DNA of 11,283 nucleotides. Source: Nautiliaceae bacterium. GTDB taxonomy: Bacteria > Campylobacterota > Campylobacteria > Campylobacterales > Nautiliaceae. The notes under the pieces are model-generated. The model made no database searches. It saw nothing but the letters and a program-made list of their open reading frames with translations, and had not been told where the DNA came from. The translations under genes were made by a program, and so were the position numbers. Each line of letters starts with the position of its first letter. Positions within the stretch are counted from its first letter, which is position 1. The DNA lies in the NCBI GenBank assembly GCA_027062985.1, contig JAMOSR010000024.1, positions 1 to 11,283 of the forward strand, written 5' to 3'. Of this stretch, positions 1 through 5,222 are shown in pieces.

Positions 1-929
1 TAGTGGGTCCCGATGCTAAAAGTAAAGCCGCCGGACTTAAAGACGGGGAAGTTTTACTTCTTGAAAACGTAAGGTTTGACCCGAGAGAAACCAAAAACGA
101 TGAAGGTTTTGCCAAAGAGCTGAGCGAATTCGGTGAGTTTTATATCAACGACGCTTTTGGGGTATCTCACAGGGCTCACGCAAGTGTTGAGGCTATTACG
201 AGATTTTATGATGAGTGTCACAAAGCGGCGGGATTTTTGCTTTTAAAAGAAATAAACTTTTTCCAAAAACTTCTTGAAAATCCTGTACGTCCTTTTGTAG
301 CCGTTGTCGGAGGAAGTAAAGTCAGCGGGAAATTGCAGGCTCTTATAAATCTGCTTCCTAAAGTGGATAAAATGATTATCGGCGGTGGTATGGCTTTTAC
401 TTTTTTAAAAGCTATGGGATATAACGTCGGGAATTCTTTGGTGGAAGAAGATTTAATTGATGAAGCTTTAAAAATTATGGCTGAAGCTAAAAGGCTTGGG
501 GTTAAATTTTATCTGCCGGTTGATATTGTAGTGGCGAATAAATTCAGTGAAGATGCAATGGTTAAGTACGTAACCTATCAGGAAATTCCTGACGGATGGA
601 TGGGACTTGATATAGGACCTGCGAGTGTCAGGCTTTTTGGAGAGGTGCTGTGGGATGCCCAGACTATTTTATGGAACGGTCCGATGGGCGTATATGAAAT
701 GGATAAATTTGCCAGGGGGACGTTTAAAATTTCCCATGAAATCGCCAGAAGCCATGGAATTAAAGTTGTCGGCGGGGGAGATACTGCAGATGCGGTTCAA
801 AGAGCGGGGGATGATGAAGAGATGACTTTCATTTCTACCGGAGGAGGAGCTTCACTTGAACTTCTTGAAGGTAAAAAACTGCCGGGTGTTGCGGCTTTGG
901 AAGTGCCTGACGAAGTTAGTTGTATTTAA
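1..929 (+). CDS. pgk: Phosphoglycerate kinase, 3' part (5' end outside window)
   Basis: Phosphoglycerate kinase catalyses the reversible transfer of phosphate between 1,3-bisphosphoglycerate and ADP in cytoplasmic glycolysis/gluconeogenesis. About 308 codons are present. The roughly 90 N-terminal residues of a ~400-residue family lie upstream, so the GTG at position 3 is an internal Val codon and not a start. Visible motifs, numbered within the fragment, are LENVRF (20-25), NDAFGVSHRAHAS (49-61), VVGGSKVSGK (101-110, nucleotide-side lysines), NGPMGVYE (225-232), GGGDT (257-261) and the C-terminal STGGGASLELLEGK (278-291). The protein runs about ten residues past the usual LPG-x-x-AL ending. 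Its stop codon shares one base with the ATG of the next gene (TAATG), so it heads or continues a coupled operon that includes tpiA. Confidence 0.97.
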   Translation, partial: VGPDAKSKAAGLKDGEVLLLENVRFDPRETKNDEGFAKELSEFGEFYINDAFGVSHRAHASVEAITRFYDECHKAAGFLLLKEINFFQKLLENPVRPFVAVVGGSKVSGKLQALINLLPKVDKMIIGGGMAFTFLKAMGYNVGNSLVEEDLIDEALKIMAEAKRLGVKFYLPVDIVVANKFSEDAMVKYVTYQEIPDGWMGLDIGPASVRLFGEVLWDAQTILWNGPMGVYEMDKFARGTFKISHEIARSHGIKVVGGGDTADAVQRAGDDEEMTFISTGGGASLELLEGKKLPGVAALEVPDEVSCI

Positions 930-1168
930 TGAAAGAGTATATAAAAGAGAAGCTTAATTTGTACAGGGAGTATTTGAAATTTTTGTTATTTTTGATATTT
1001 GCCATATCATCAGGAGTGGTATGGAATTTATTTAATATTTTTATAAAAAAACAGCCTTTTTATTCCATTGTATTTTCAGTAATTGGAGTTTTGATTTTAT
1101 TTATTCTTTTATATTTGCTTAAAAAGTTTCATATATATTTGGAAGATTTAACAGAGGAGTTAAAATGA
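929..1168 (+). CDS. Small two-helix membrane protein, function unknown
   Basis: This 79-residue protein is not one I recognise. The ATG at 929 overlaps the pgk stop as TAATG. An in-frame TTG at 920 would add three residues but is less convincing. The N-terminus is charged and amphipathic (KEYIKEKLNLYREY), followed by hydrophobic segments at about residues 17-38 and 45-64, then a charged tail ending LEDLTEELK. This predicts two membrane helices joined by a short KKQPF turn; by the positive-inside rule the side carrying the loop is ambiguous. No strong Shine-Dalgarno sequence precedes it, so it probably relies on re-initiation from pgk. Its stop overlaps the ATG of a 31-codon membrane ORF. Membership of the glycolytic operon is clear from the overlaps, but nothing in the sequence gives it a metabolic role. 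Confidence 0.8.
   Translation: MKEYIKEKLNLYREYLKFLLFLIFAISSGVVWNLFNIFIKKQPFYSIVFSVIGVLILFILLYLLKKFHIYLEDLTEELK
1154..1159 (+). promoter_or_regulatory. Strong ribosome binding site for the 31-codon ORF
   Basis: GAGGAG lies five bases before the ATG at 1165. It is one of the clearest Shine-Dalgarno sequences in this operon and is the main reason for treating the tiny downstream ORF as a translated gene. It lies inside the 3' end of the preceding coding sequence. Confidence 0.7.
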
Positions 1169-1260
1169 GAGAAATAATAATTTTGATATTTTTAATATTG
1201 GTGGGTATAATACTTATTTATCCTTTTTTGTTTGTGATTAAACATAAGGGTGAAAAATGA
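1165..1260 (+). CDS. Tiny 31-residue single-pass membrane protein
   Basis: A short ORF fills the space between the 79-residue membrane protein and tpiA exactly. The ATG at 1165 overlaps the upstream stop as ATGA, and its TGA at 1258 overlaps the tpiA ATG at 1257 in the same way. GAGGAG sits five bases before the start. The product begins MREIII, has one hydrophobic helix at about residues 4-25 (Ile/Leu/Phe-rich with one Pro at 20), and ends in a basic tail VIKHKGEK. This suits a small membrane peptide with its C-terminus in the cytoplasm. The two exact four-base overlaps and the ribosome binding site argue against chance. Function is unknown; it may pair with the two-helix protein before it, or act mainly as a coupling device that delivers ribosomes to tpiA. 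Confidence 0.65.
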   Translation: MREIIILIFLILVGIILIYPFLFVIKHKGEK

Positions 1261-1946
1261 TAGTAGCGGCAAATTTTAAAATGAATAAAACGAGAAAAGA
1301 GACAGAAGAATATTTAAAAGAGTTGAAAACTATAGATTTTCAAGACGTAAAAGTTGCCGTTTTTCCTCCTTTTACCGCTTTAATGGAGGATGAATTAATA
1401 GGAGCTCAAAATGCCTATCCGGCAAAAAACGGGGCCTATACGGGTGAGATAGGGCTTGAGCAGTTAGATGAGTTTGGTATAAAAAGAGTACTTTTAGGAC
1501 ACAGCGAAAGACGTCATATCTTAAACGAAACTCAAGAGTTTATAGCAAAAAAGTTCTCTTTTTATAAAGAGTGCGGATTTGAGATTTATTACTGCGTAGG
1601 AGAACCTTTAGAAGTTAGAAAAAAAGGCATAAATGCGGTAATTGATTATATAAAAACTCAGTTTGAAGGTATAGATTTGGAATATGAAAACCTGGTTGTT
1701 GCTTATGAACCCGTATGGGCTATAGGTACGGGCGTTAGTGCCGGGCGTGATGAGATAAAAGAAACTCACCAAAGCATAAGAGAACTGACCAAAAGACCCA
1801 TTCTTTACGGCGGAAGCGTAAAACTGAACAATATCGGAGAGATTTTAAAAATTCCTAATGTTGACGGAGTGTTGGTGGGAAGTGCGAGTTTGGATGTTGA
1901 AGTTTTTAAAGAGATGATAAATAAAGCAAAGGAGATAAAAAAATGA
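1257..1946 (+). CDS. tpiA: Triosephosphate isomerase
   Basis: This enzyme interconverts dihydroxyacetone phosphate and glyceraldehyde-3-phosphate in the cytoplasm. The active-site residues are all visible: Lys8 in ANFKMN, His82 in LGHSERR, Glu151 in YEPVWAIGTG (start of the mobile loop) and the phosphate-binding YGGSVK segment near the C-terminus. At 229 residues it is shorter than the usual ~250, matching the compact form I know from Campylobacter and Helicobacter. The ATG at 1257 is preceded by AAGGG (1246-1250) and overlaps the stop of the 31-codon ORF. Its own stop overlaps the fabI start as ATGA. Pairing with pgk is a widespread glycolytic arrangement, and the direct link to fabI is typical of Campylobacterota. 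Confidence 0.97.
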   Translation: MIVAANFKMNKTRKETEEYLKELKTIDFQDVKVAVFPPFTALMEDELIGAQNAYPAKNGAYTGEIGLEQLDEFGIKRVLLGHSERRHILNETQEFIAKKFSFYKECGFEIYYCVGEPLEVRKKGINAVIDYIKTQFEGIDLEYENLVVAYEPVWAIGTGVSAGRDEIKETHQSIRELTKRPILYGGSVKLNNIGEILKIPNVDGVLVGSASLDVEVFKEMINKAKEIKK

Positions 1947-2722
1947 TAATGCAAGGCAAAAAAGGACTTATTATAGGTGTTGCGAATAACCGCTCAATTG
2001 CTTACGGGATAGCAAAAGCGTGTAAAAATCAGGGTGCGGATATAATTTTGACGTATCAAAATGACAAACTTAAAAAAAGAGTCGAAAAAGTGGCGGACGA
2101 GCTTGACGTTAAAAACATATATCCGTTAGATGTAAGCAATCCCGAAGAAATAGAGGCTTTAAAAGAAGCTATTGAAAAAGATTACGGAAAAATCGATTTT
2201 CTGGTTCATTCCGTTGCATACGCCCCAAGAGAAGCGCTTGACGGGAAATTTATCGATACTACAAAAGATGCGTTTAATATAGCTATGGAAATAAGCGTTT
2301 ATTCATTAATAGAAGTGGTTCAAAAATTAGAGCCCGTGCTTAATGACGGAGCGAGTATTTTAACGCTTACTTATCTTGGAAGTCAGAGATATGTGCCTCA
2401 TTACAATGTGATGGGGGTTGCAAAAGCTGCTTTGGAAGCCAGTGTTAGATATTTGGCGGTTGATTTAGGTGAGAGAAAAATCAGAATAAACGCCCTAAGC
2501 GCCGGACCTATAAAAACGCTTGCGGCAAGCGGTATCGGGGATTTTAGCGAAATTTTAAAATATAACGAAAAAAATTCGCCTCTTAGAAAAAACGTAACGA
2601 TAGAAGAGGTAGGAAACAGCGCTATGTATCTTCTAAGCGACCTCTCAAGCGGTGTGACAGCCGAAATTCATTACGTTGACAGCGGATATAATATTATGGG
2701 AATGCCTTTATATGAGAAGTAA
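1943..2722 (+). CDS. fabI: Enoyl-[acyl-carrier-protein] reductase (NADH)
   Basis: FabI reduces trans-2-enoyl-ACP in the last step of each fatty-acid elongation cycle, in the cytoplasm. It is a divergent short-chain dehydrogenase. The N-terminal GVANNRSIAYGIAKA (12-26) is the FabI form of the dinucleotide-binding loop. The catalytic set is Tyr144 (LTYLG), Tyr154 and Lys161 (YNVMGVAK, the Y-x6-K spacing of FabI), and a substrate-loop segment ALSAGPIKTLAASGI follows. Length (259 residues) is normal. The ATG at 1943 overlaps the tpiA stop and has AAAGGAG eight bases upstream (1928-1934); a second ATG at 1949 is possible, but MIM-x-GKKGL matches the family start. It is the last gene of the operon. 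I see no convincing terminator hairpin before the porin promoter. Confidence 0.97.
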   Translation: MIMQGKKGLIIGVANNRSIAYGIAKACKNQGADIILTYQNDKLKKRVEKVADELDVKNIYPLDVSNPEEIEALKEAIEKDYGKIDFLVHSVAYAPREALDGKFIDTTKDAFNIAMEISVYSLIEVVQKLEPVLNDGASILTLTYLGSQRYVPHYNVMGVAKAALEASVRYLAVDLGERKIRINALSAGPIKTLAASGIGDFSEILKYNEKNSPLRKNVTIEEVGNSAMYLLSDLSSGVTAEIHYVDSGYNIMGMPLYEK

Positions 2723-2765
2723 TACAAAAATTAACCCAAAAAGCACAAAAATCACACAAAACTAT

Positions 2766-2794
2766 TTGATTTTTTTGAAATTTGACGATATAAT
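2766..2794 (+). promoter_or_regulatory. Probable sigma-70 promoter of the porin gene
   Basis: TTGATT (2766-2771) and a perfect TATAAT (2789-2794) are separated by 17 bases. T-rich sequence and a TTTGA step lie just upstream of the -10 box, as is common in Campylobacterota promoters where the -35 box matters less. Transcription would begin near 2801, leaving a leader of about 25 bases. The 2723-2765 stretch holds no other feature I can support. Confidence 0.75.
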
Positions 2795-2814
2795 TGTGAG
2801 ACAAAAAATAACTT

Positions 2815-2821
2815 AAAGGAG
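2815..2821 (+). promoter_or_regulatory. Consensus ribosome binding site of the porin gene
   Basis: AAAGGAG ends five bases before the ATG at 2827. It is a near-perfect anti-Shine-Dalgarno match, consistent with very high expression of the major porin and fixing the start codon. Confidence 0.8.
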
Positions 2822-2826
2822 AGAGA

Positions 2827-4032
2827 ATGCTAAAAAAATTATCTTTAGCAGCATTAGTTGCATTAGGAAGTGTTAGTGTAGCAAGCGCTACTCCATTAAC
2901 TGATGCTATTAAAAACGTTGATTTAAGCGGAATGTTGAGAATTAGATTCTATAATGAAAATCCTGGTGATGATGACGCAAACAATTGGAATAAATGGAGA
3001 ACAAACGGTATTTTCATTTTCAAAATCCCAGTAGATGAACATATCAAATTCGTTTACAGAGCTTCAGTTCAAACATATTTCAAATCAGATGATGATTCAG
3101 CTGAAGGAATACCAGGTAATAACAATTTAAAAGCATTGGCGTTAAATGACGTTGATACAGGAACAATGAATAACTTACTATTCATGGCTTACAGTAACAA
3201 CGGACTTAATGCAATTATCGGTAAAATTCCGGTAAAAACTCCTATTACAAGTGCTGACCCTGCAACTCCAGGACACGGTGCGGGTGCAATTGTTTCTTAT
3301 AATGTTGGTAACGGGTTGACTGTTGCAGCAGGGTATGTTGATGCTATTAGACATGCAAAAGCAACAAATTATCATAAGTATGTAGGAAATACAGAAGCTA
3401 ATTCTATTTATACTGCGGCTGCTATTTACAGCAATGATTTAGTTGATGCTCAGTTGTGGTATTTCCATATTAATAAAGCGATTGACAGTGAATTTGTGTT
3501 AAGTGCAAACGTAAAAGCGCTTAAAGATTACGGTGTAACTATTAAGGCGAATTATGCAACTTCAAATATGGCTGATGCAGATGATTTTAATATAGATGGT
3601 GTAAAAGGCGCTGATTTAAGTGATAAAGACTATTTTGATGTTACAGTAAAATACGACCAGGATGCAATCCATGGATTAATTGGATATGCTAGTGCAAGCG
3701 ATGATGATGGTGTTGTAACAACAGCTGATGATTCACCTCTTGGTAATGTGCTTCCAACGCAACAAAGAACAAACATTGCAAACGATTATGACACTGATGC
3801 AATATATGCAATGCTAGGATATGATGTAACAAATGCTCTTAATGTATCTGTAAGATATGCTAATTTTGATGCAGGAGATGATGATAATGATGCTGATGAA
3901 TATGTAGTTCAAGCTGATTACAAATACAACAAAAAACTATCTTTCCAAGCATATTATTCAGCATATGACGTTGACAACACTGATGATGAAGATAATGACG
4001 AAATCAGACTTCAAGCTCTTTACAAATTCTAA
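2827..4032 (+). CDS. Major outer membrane porin (Campylobacter MOMP type)
   Basis: This is a 401-residue outer membrane beta-barrel protein. Residues 1-21 form a signal peptide with a KK start, a hydrophobic core and an ASA cleavage motif before Thr22. The mature N-terminus TPLTDAIKNVDLSGMLRIRF is typical of the Campylobacter MOMP family. Alternating beta-strand patterns with aromatic girdles continue to the end, and the last residues LQALYKF finish in Phe, the usual BAM recognition signal. It should form the main general diffusion pore for ions and small solutes. Asp-rich stretches recur (near residues 48-51, 85-90, 288-296, 349-358 and 383-393) and probably lie in loops or turns. The gene has its own promoter, a strong ribosome binding site and a terminator, so it is monocistronic and probably abundant. 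The exact porin subtype cannot be decided from sequence alone. Confidence 0.93.
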   Translation: MLKKLSLAALVALGSVSVASATPLTDAIKNVDLSGMLRIRFYNENPGDDDANNWNKWRTNGIFIFKIPVDEHIKFVYRASVQTYFKSDDDSAEGIPGNNNLKALALNDVDTGTMNNLLFMAYSNNGLNAIIGKIPVKTPITSADPATPGHGAGAIVSYNVGNGLTVAAGYVDAIRHAKATNYHKYVGNTEANSIYTAAAIYSNDLVDAQLWYFHINKAIDSEFVLSANVKALKDYGVTIKANYATSNMADADDFNIDGVKGADLSDKDYFDVTVKYDQDAIHGLIGYASASDDDGVVTTADDSPLGNVLPTQQRTNIANDYDTDAIYAMLGYDVTNALNVSVRYANFDAGDDDNDADEYVVQADYKYNKKLSFQAYYSAYDVDNTDDEDNDEIRLQALYKF

Positions 4033-4039
4033 TCCTTTC

Positions 4040-4057
4040 GGGCTTTTGCCCTTTTTT
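4040..4057 (+). terminator. Rho-independent terminator of the porin gene
   Basis: GGGC (4040-4043), loop TTTT and GCCC (4048-4051) are followed by six T residues (4052-4057). The stem is short (4 bp) but all G-C, and it starts seven bases after the porin stop. Confidence 0.8.
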
Positions 4058-4067
4058 GTTATTCAAT

Positions 4068-4170
4068 AAAATAGCGACAGACACTTAAAAAGTGTTAAGA
4101 CAAATTTATTTATCTGTTTTATGGTTATTGAAGTTGTTAGAATCTTAATTTTTCATGGTCTGTCTATTTT
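4068..4170. repeat. Imperfect inverted repeat bounding about 100 bases downstream of the porin
   Basis: AAAATA (4068-4073), a two-base gap and GACAGAC (4076-4082) are matched by GTCTGTC (4158-4164) directly followed by TATTTT (4165-4170), giving 13 paired bases with a GC bulge on the left. Inside lie a perfect 6-bp hairpin (ACACTT/AAGTGT, 4081-4095) and a second nested pair (TTAAGA 4095-4100 with TCTTAA 4143-4148). No ORF of note lies inside. It could be a decayed terminal-repeat element or a structured untranslated region; the sequence alone does not decide. Confidence 0.4.
4081..4095. repeat. Perfect short hairpin
   Basis: ACACTT, a three-A loop and AAGTGT form a 6-bp stem. It is not followed by a T run on the plus strand, so it is not a standard terminator in that direction. 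It may be an operator-like palindrome or part of the larger inverted-repeat structure around it. Confidence 0.4.
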
Positions 4171-4181
4171 CAATTGGTTAA
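4121..4181. repeat. Left inverted-repeat blocks flanking the coiled-coil gene
   Basis: ATGGTTATTG (4121-4130) and ATTGGTTAA (4173-4181) occur in this order, 42 bases apart. Their exact reverse complements lie next to each other on the far side of the small gene, at 4574-4583 and 4564-4572, with a single base between them. The left side therefore looks like the right repeat split by an insertion, or the right side like a deletion. Confidence 0.4.
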
Positions 4182-4204
4182 TATCAGTTTATTTATGATA
4201 TAAT
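4174..4204 (+). promoter_or_regulatory. Probable promoter of the coiled-coil protein gene
   Basis: A perfect TATAAT (4199-4204) is preceded by TTTATGA, the T-rich extension common in this phylum. TTGGTT at 4174-4179 could be a -35 box but gives a long 19-base spacer and overlaps an inverted-repeat block. The predicted transcript would start about 20 bases before the ATG at 4234. A short AAAAAGG (4221-4227) six bases before that ATG is the likely ribosome binding site. Confidence 0.6.
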
Positions 4205-4233
4205 TTAAAAAAATAACCTAAAAAAGGCCATGA

Positions 4234-4539
4234 ATGAATTATACGATTCCACGCGATTTGTTTAATGAACTTGTAAAAAATGTGGGTAAAGAAAGTGCTG
4301 AAAAGTTTGCAAATGCGTTTGAAAGTTTTTTAAAACTTTATAACGAATTAAGAAGCGAACTTGCAACCAAAGAGTTTGTCCGTGCCGAAATTAATGAAGT
4401 GAGAGCCGAAATTAATGAAGTAAGAGCCGAAATTCAAAAAAACACTCTCCTTTTAAAAGTTTTAATAGGTATAAGCATTTTTGCATTAACTATTTTTAAT
4501 CCGAATTTTATAACATTGATAGAAAAAATTTTTAAGTAA
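4234..4539 (+). CDS. Small coiled-coil protein with C-terminal membrane anchor
   Basis: This 101-residue protein looks like the DUF1640/CCDC90-like group of bacterial coiled-coil proteins, though that is family-shape recognition only. Residues 1-45 are helical and charged. Residues 50-70 are three heptads, two identical RAEINEV units and a diverged RAEIQKN, which predict a parallel coiled coil. A hydrophobic segment at about 72-90 forms a C-terminal membrane helix, ending in a basic IEKIFK tail. It is probably an oligomer anchored to the inner membrane with the coil in the cytoplasm. The ATG at 4234 is chosen over the ATG at 4230, which opens a different short frame. It has its own promoter, is convergent with the Crp/Fnr gene and is flanked by inverted repeats, so it may belong to a small mobile cassette. 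Molecular function is unknown. Confidence 0.75.
   Translation: MNYTIPRDLFNELVKNVGKESAEKFANAFESFLKLYNELRSELATKEFVRAEINEVRAEINEVRAEIQKNTLLLKVLIGISIFALTIFNPNFITLIEKIFK
4381..4443 (+). repeat. 21-base tandem repeat encoding coiled-coil heptads
   Basis: Three consecutive 21-base units encode RAEINEV, RAEINEV and RAEIQKN. The first two differ only at silent positions (CGT/AGA and GTG/GTA edges), and the third diverges in its last seven bases. Gain or loss of a unit would lengthen or shorten the coil by exactly two helical turns without changing frame. Confidence 0.8.
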
Positions 4540-4563
4540 TATGAATTCAAAACTCAACTGACT

Positions 4564-4583
4564 TTAACCAATCCAATAACCAT
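4564..4583. repeat. Right inverted-repeat block flanking the coiled-coil gene
   Basis: TTAACCAAT (4564-4572), one C, then CAATAACCAT (4574-4583). Both halves have exact reverse complements left of the small gene (4173-4181 and 4121-4130). The block abuts the stop codon of the convergent regulator gene. The intergenic stretch 4540-4583 contains no clear terminator for either gene. Confidence 0.4.
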
Positions 4584-5222
4584 TCAGGCATTTATATATT
4601 CTCTAAGCCTCTGATAATCTATAACTTTTATGGATTTCTCACAATAACAGATAATTCCTTTGTTTTTTAATTTAGAAAGTATTCTGCTGAGAGTCTCGGC
4701 GCTCATTCCAAGCTCGTTTGCAAGCATATATTTTTTCTTTCTGACAAACTTTTGCGGGAAATTCAGAAGTGTGTATATCACTCTTTTTGTTGCGTCAAAT
4801 TTTTGAAGTTTATTAAACTCTATTTCCTGCATAATCTGGTTGCTTAGCATCTTTATTATTCTGTCGCTAAAAGGAGGGGTTGATATATGTTTTTGGAATT
4901 TTTCATAATCTATTGCTATTATTTTGCTTTCTTCTTCCGTTTTTGCGTTTAAACAATACGGTTTGTTTTGGATTTTTGAAATAAGACCGAAAATATCGCC
5001 GCATCCGAACTGGTTTTTTGGAATAATGTTTCCTTTCAGGTCCGTGTCATACATAAGAATCTGTCCTTTGACAATACCGTAAAAATACCTCTTTTCCTCT
5101 CCCTCAAAAAATATTATCTCATTTTTTAAATAGGTTTTTATAAAAGAAAAAGAGGAAATCTCCTCTAAAAGGGAGTCTTCTATATTAAAAAATAGGGATA
5201 TTTTTTTGAGTTTATGTATCAC
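4584..5222 (-). CDS. Crp/Fnr-family transcriptional regulator
   Basis: A 212-residue cytoplasmic DNA-binding protein. Residues ~10-115 form the cyclic-nucleotide-binding-like beta-roll (FFEGEEKRYFYGIVKGQI, then FGCGDIFGL). Residues ~120-145 are the dimer helix. The winged helix is C-terminal, with the recognition motif MLANELGMSAETLSRILSKL (about 166-185) typical of the Crp/Fnr HTH. The Glu and Arg-Ser contacts that bind cAMP in E. coli CRP are not seen at the matching place. The four cysteines (74, 90, 192, 194) are not arranged like the N-terminal FNR cluster. The ligand is therefore unknown; redox, nitric oxide or oxygen sensing are possible for the family. The start is GTG at 5222, overlapping the hom stop by four bases (GTGA), with only a weak AGAAGA upstream, so it is probably translationally coupled to hom. 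Confidence 0.9.
   Translation of the reverse strand: MIHKLKKISLFFNIEDSLLEEISSFSFIKTYLKNEIIFFEGEEKRYFYGIVKGQILMYDTDLKGNIIPKNQFGCGDIFGLISKIQNKPYCLNAKTEEESKIIAIDYEKFQKHISTPPFSDRIIKMLSNQIMQEIEFNKLQKFDATKRVIYTLLNFPQKFVRKKKYMLANELGMSAETLSRILSKLKNKGIICYCEKSIKVIDYQRLREYINA

Noticed and set aside
625..825. 66-codon plus-strand ORF inside pgk
   Set aside because: It lies wholly within the pgk frame, which carries the conserved NGPMG and GGGDT motifs; no independent evidence for it.
2782..2787. TTGACG as the -35 box of the porin promoter
   Set aside because: It is a good -35 hexamer but only one base from TATAAT, far too close; TTGATT 17 bases upstream is the workable partner.
3178..3375. 65-codon minus-strand ORF inside the porin
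   Set aside because: It is antisense to a clear porin frame, has no ribosome binding site, and its Cys/Asn/Ser-rich composition is what a reverse-strand shadow gives.
4101..4148. Weak similarity between the left repeat translated on the plus strand (WLLKLLES) and the 14-codon peptide on the right
   Set aside because: It follows directly from the shared ten-base inverted repeat plus AT-rich flanks and is not independent evidence of coding.
4230..4232. ATG as an alternative start for the coiled-coil gene
   Set aside because: It is in a different frame that stops after about eleven codons; the ATG at 4234 opens the long frame.
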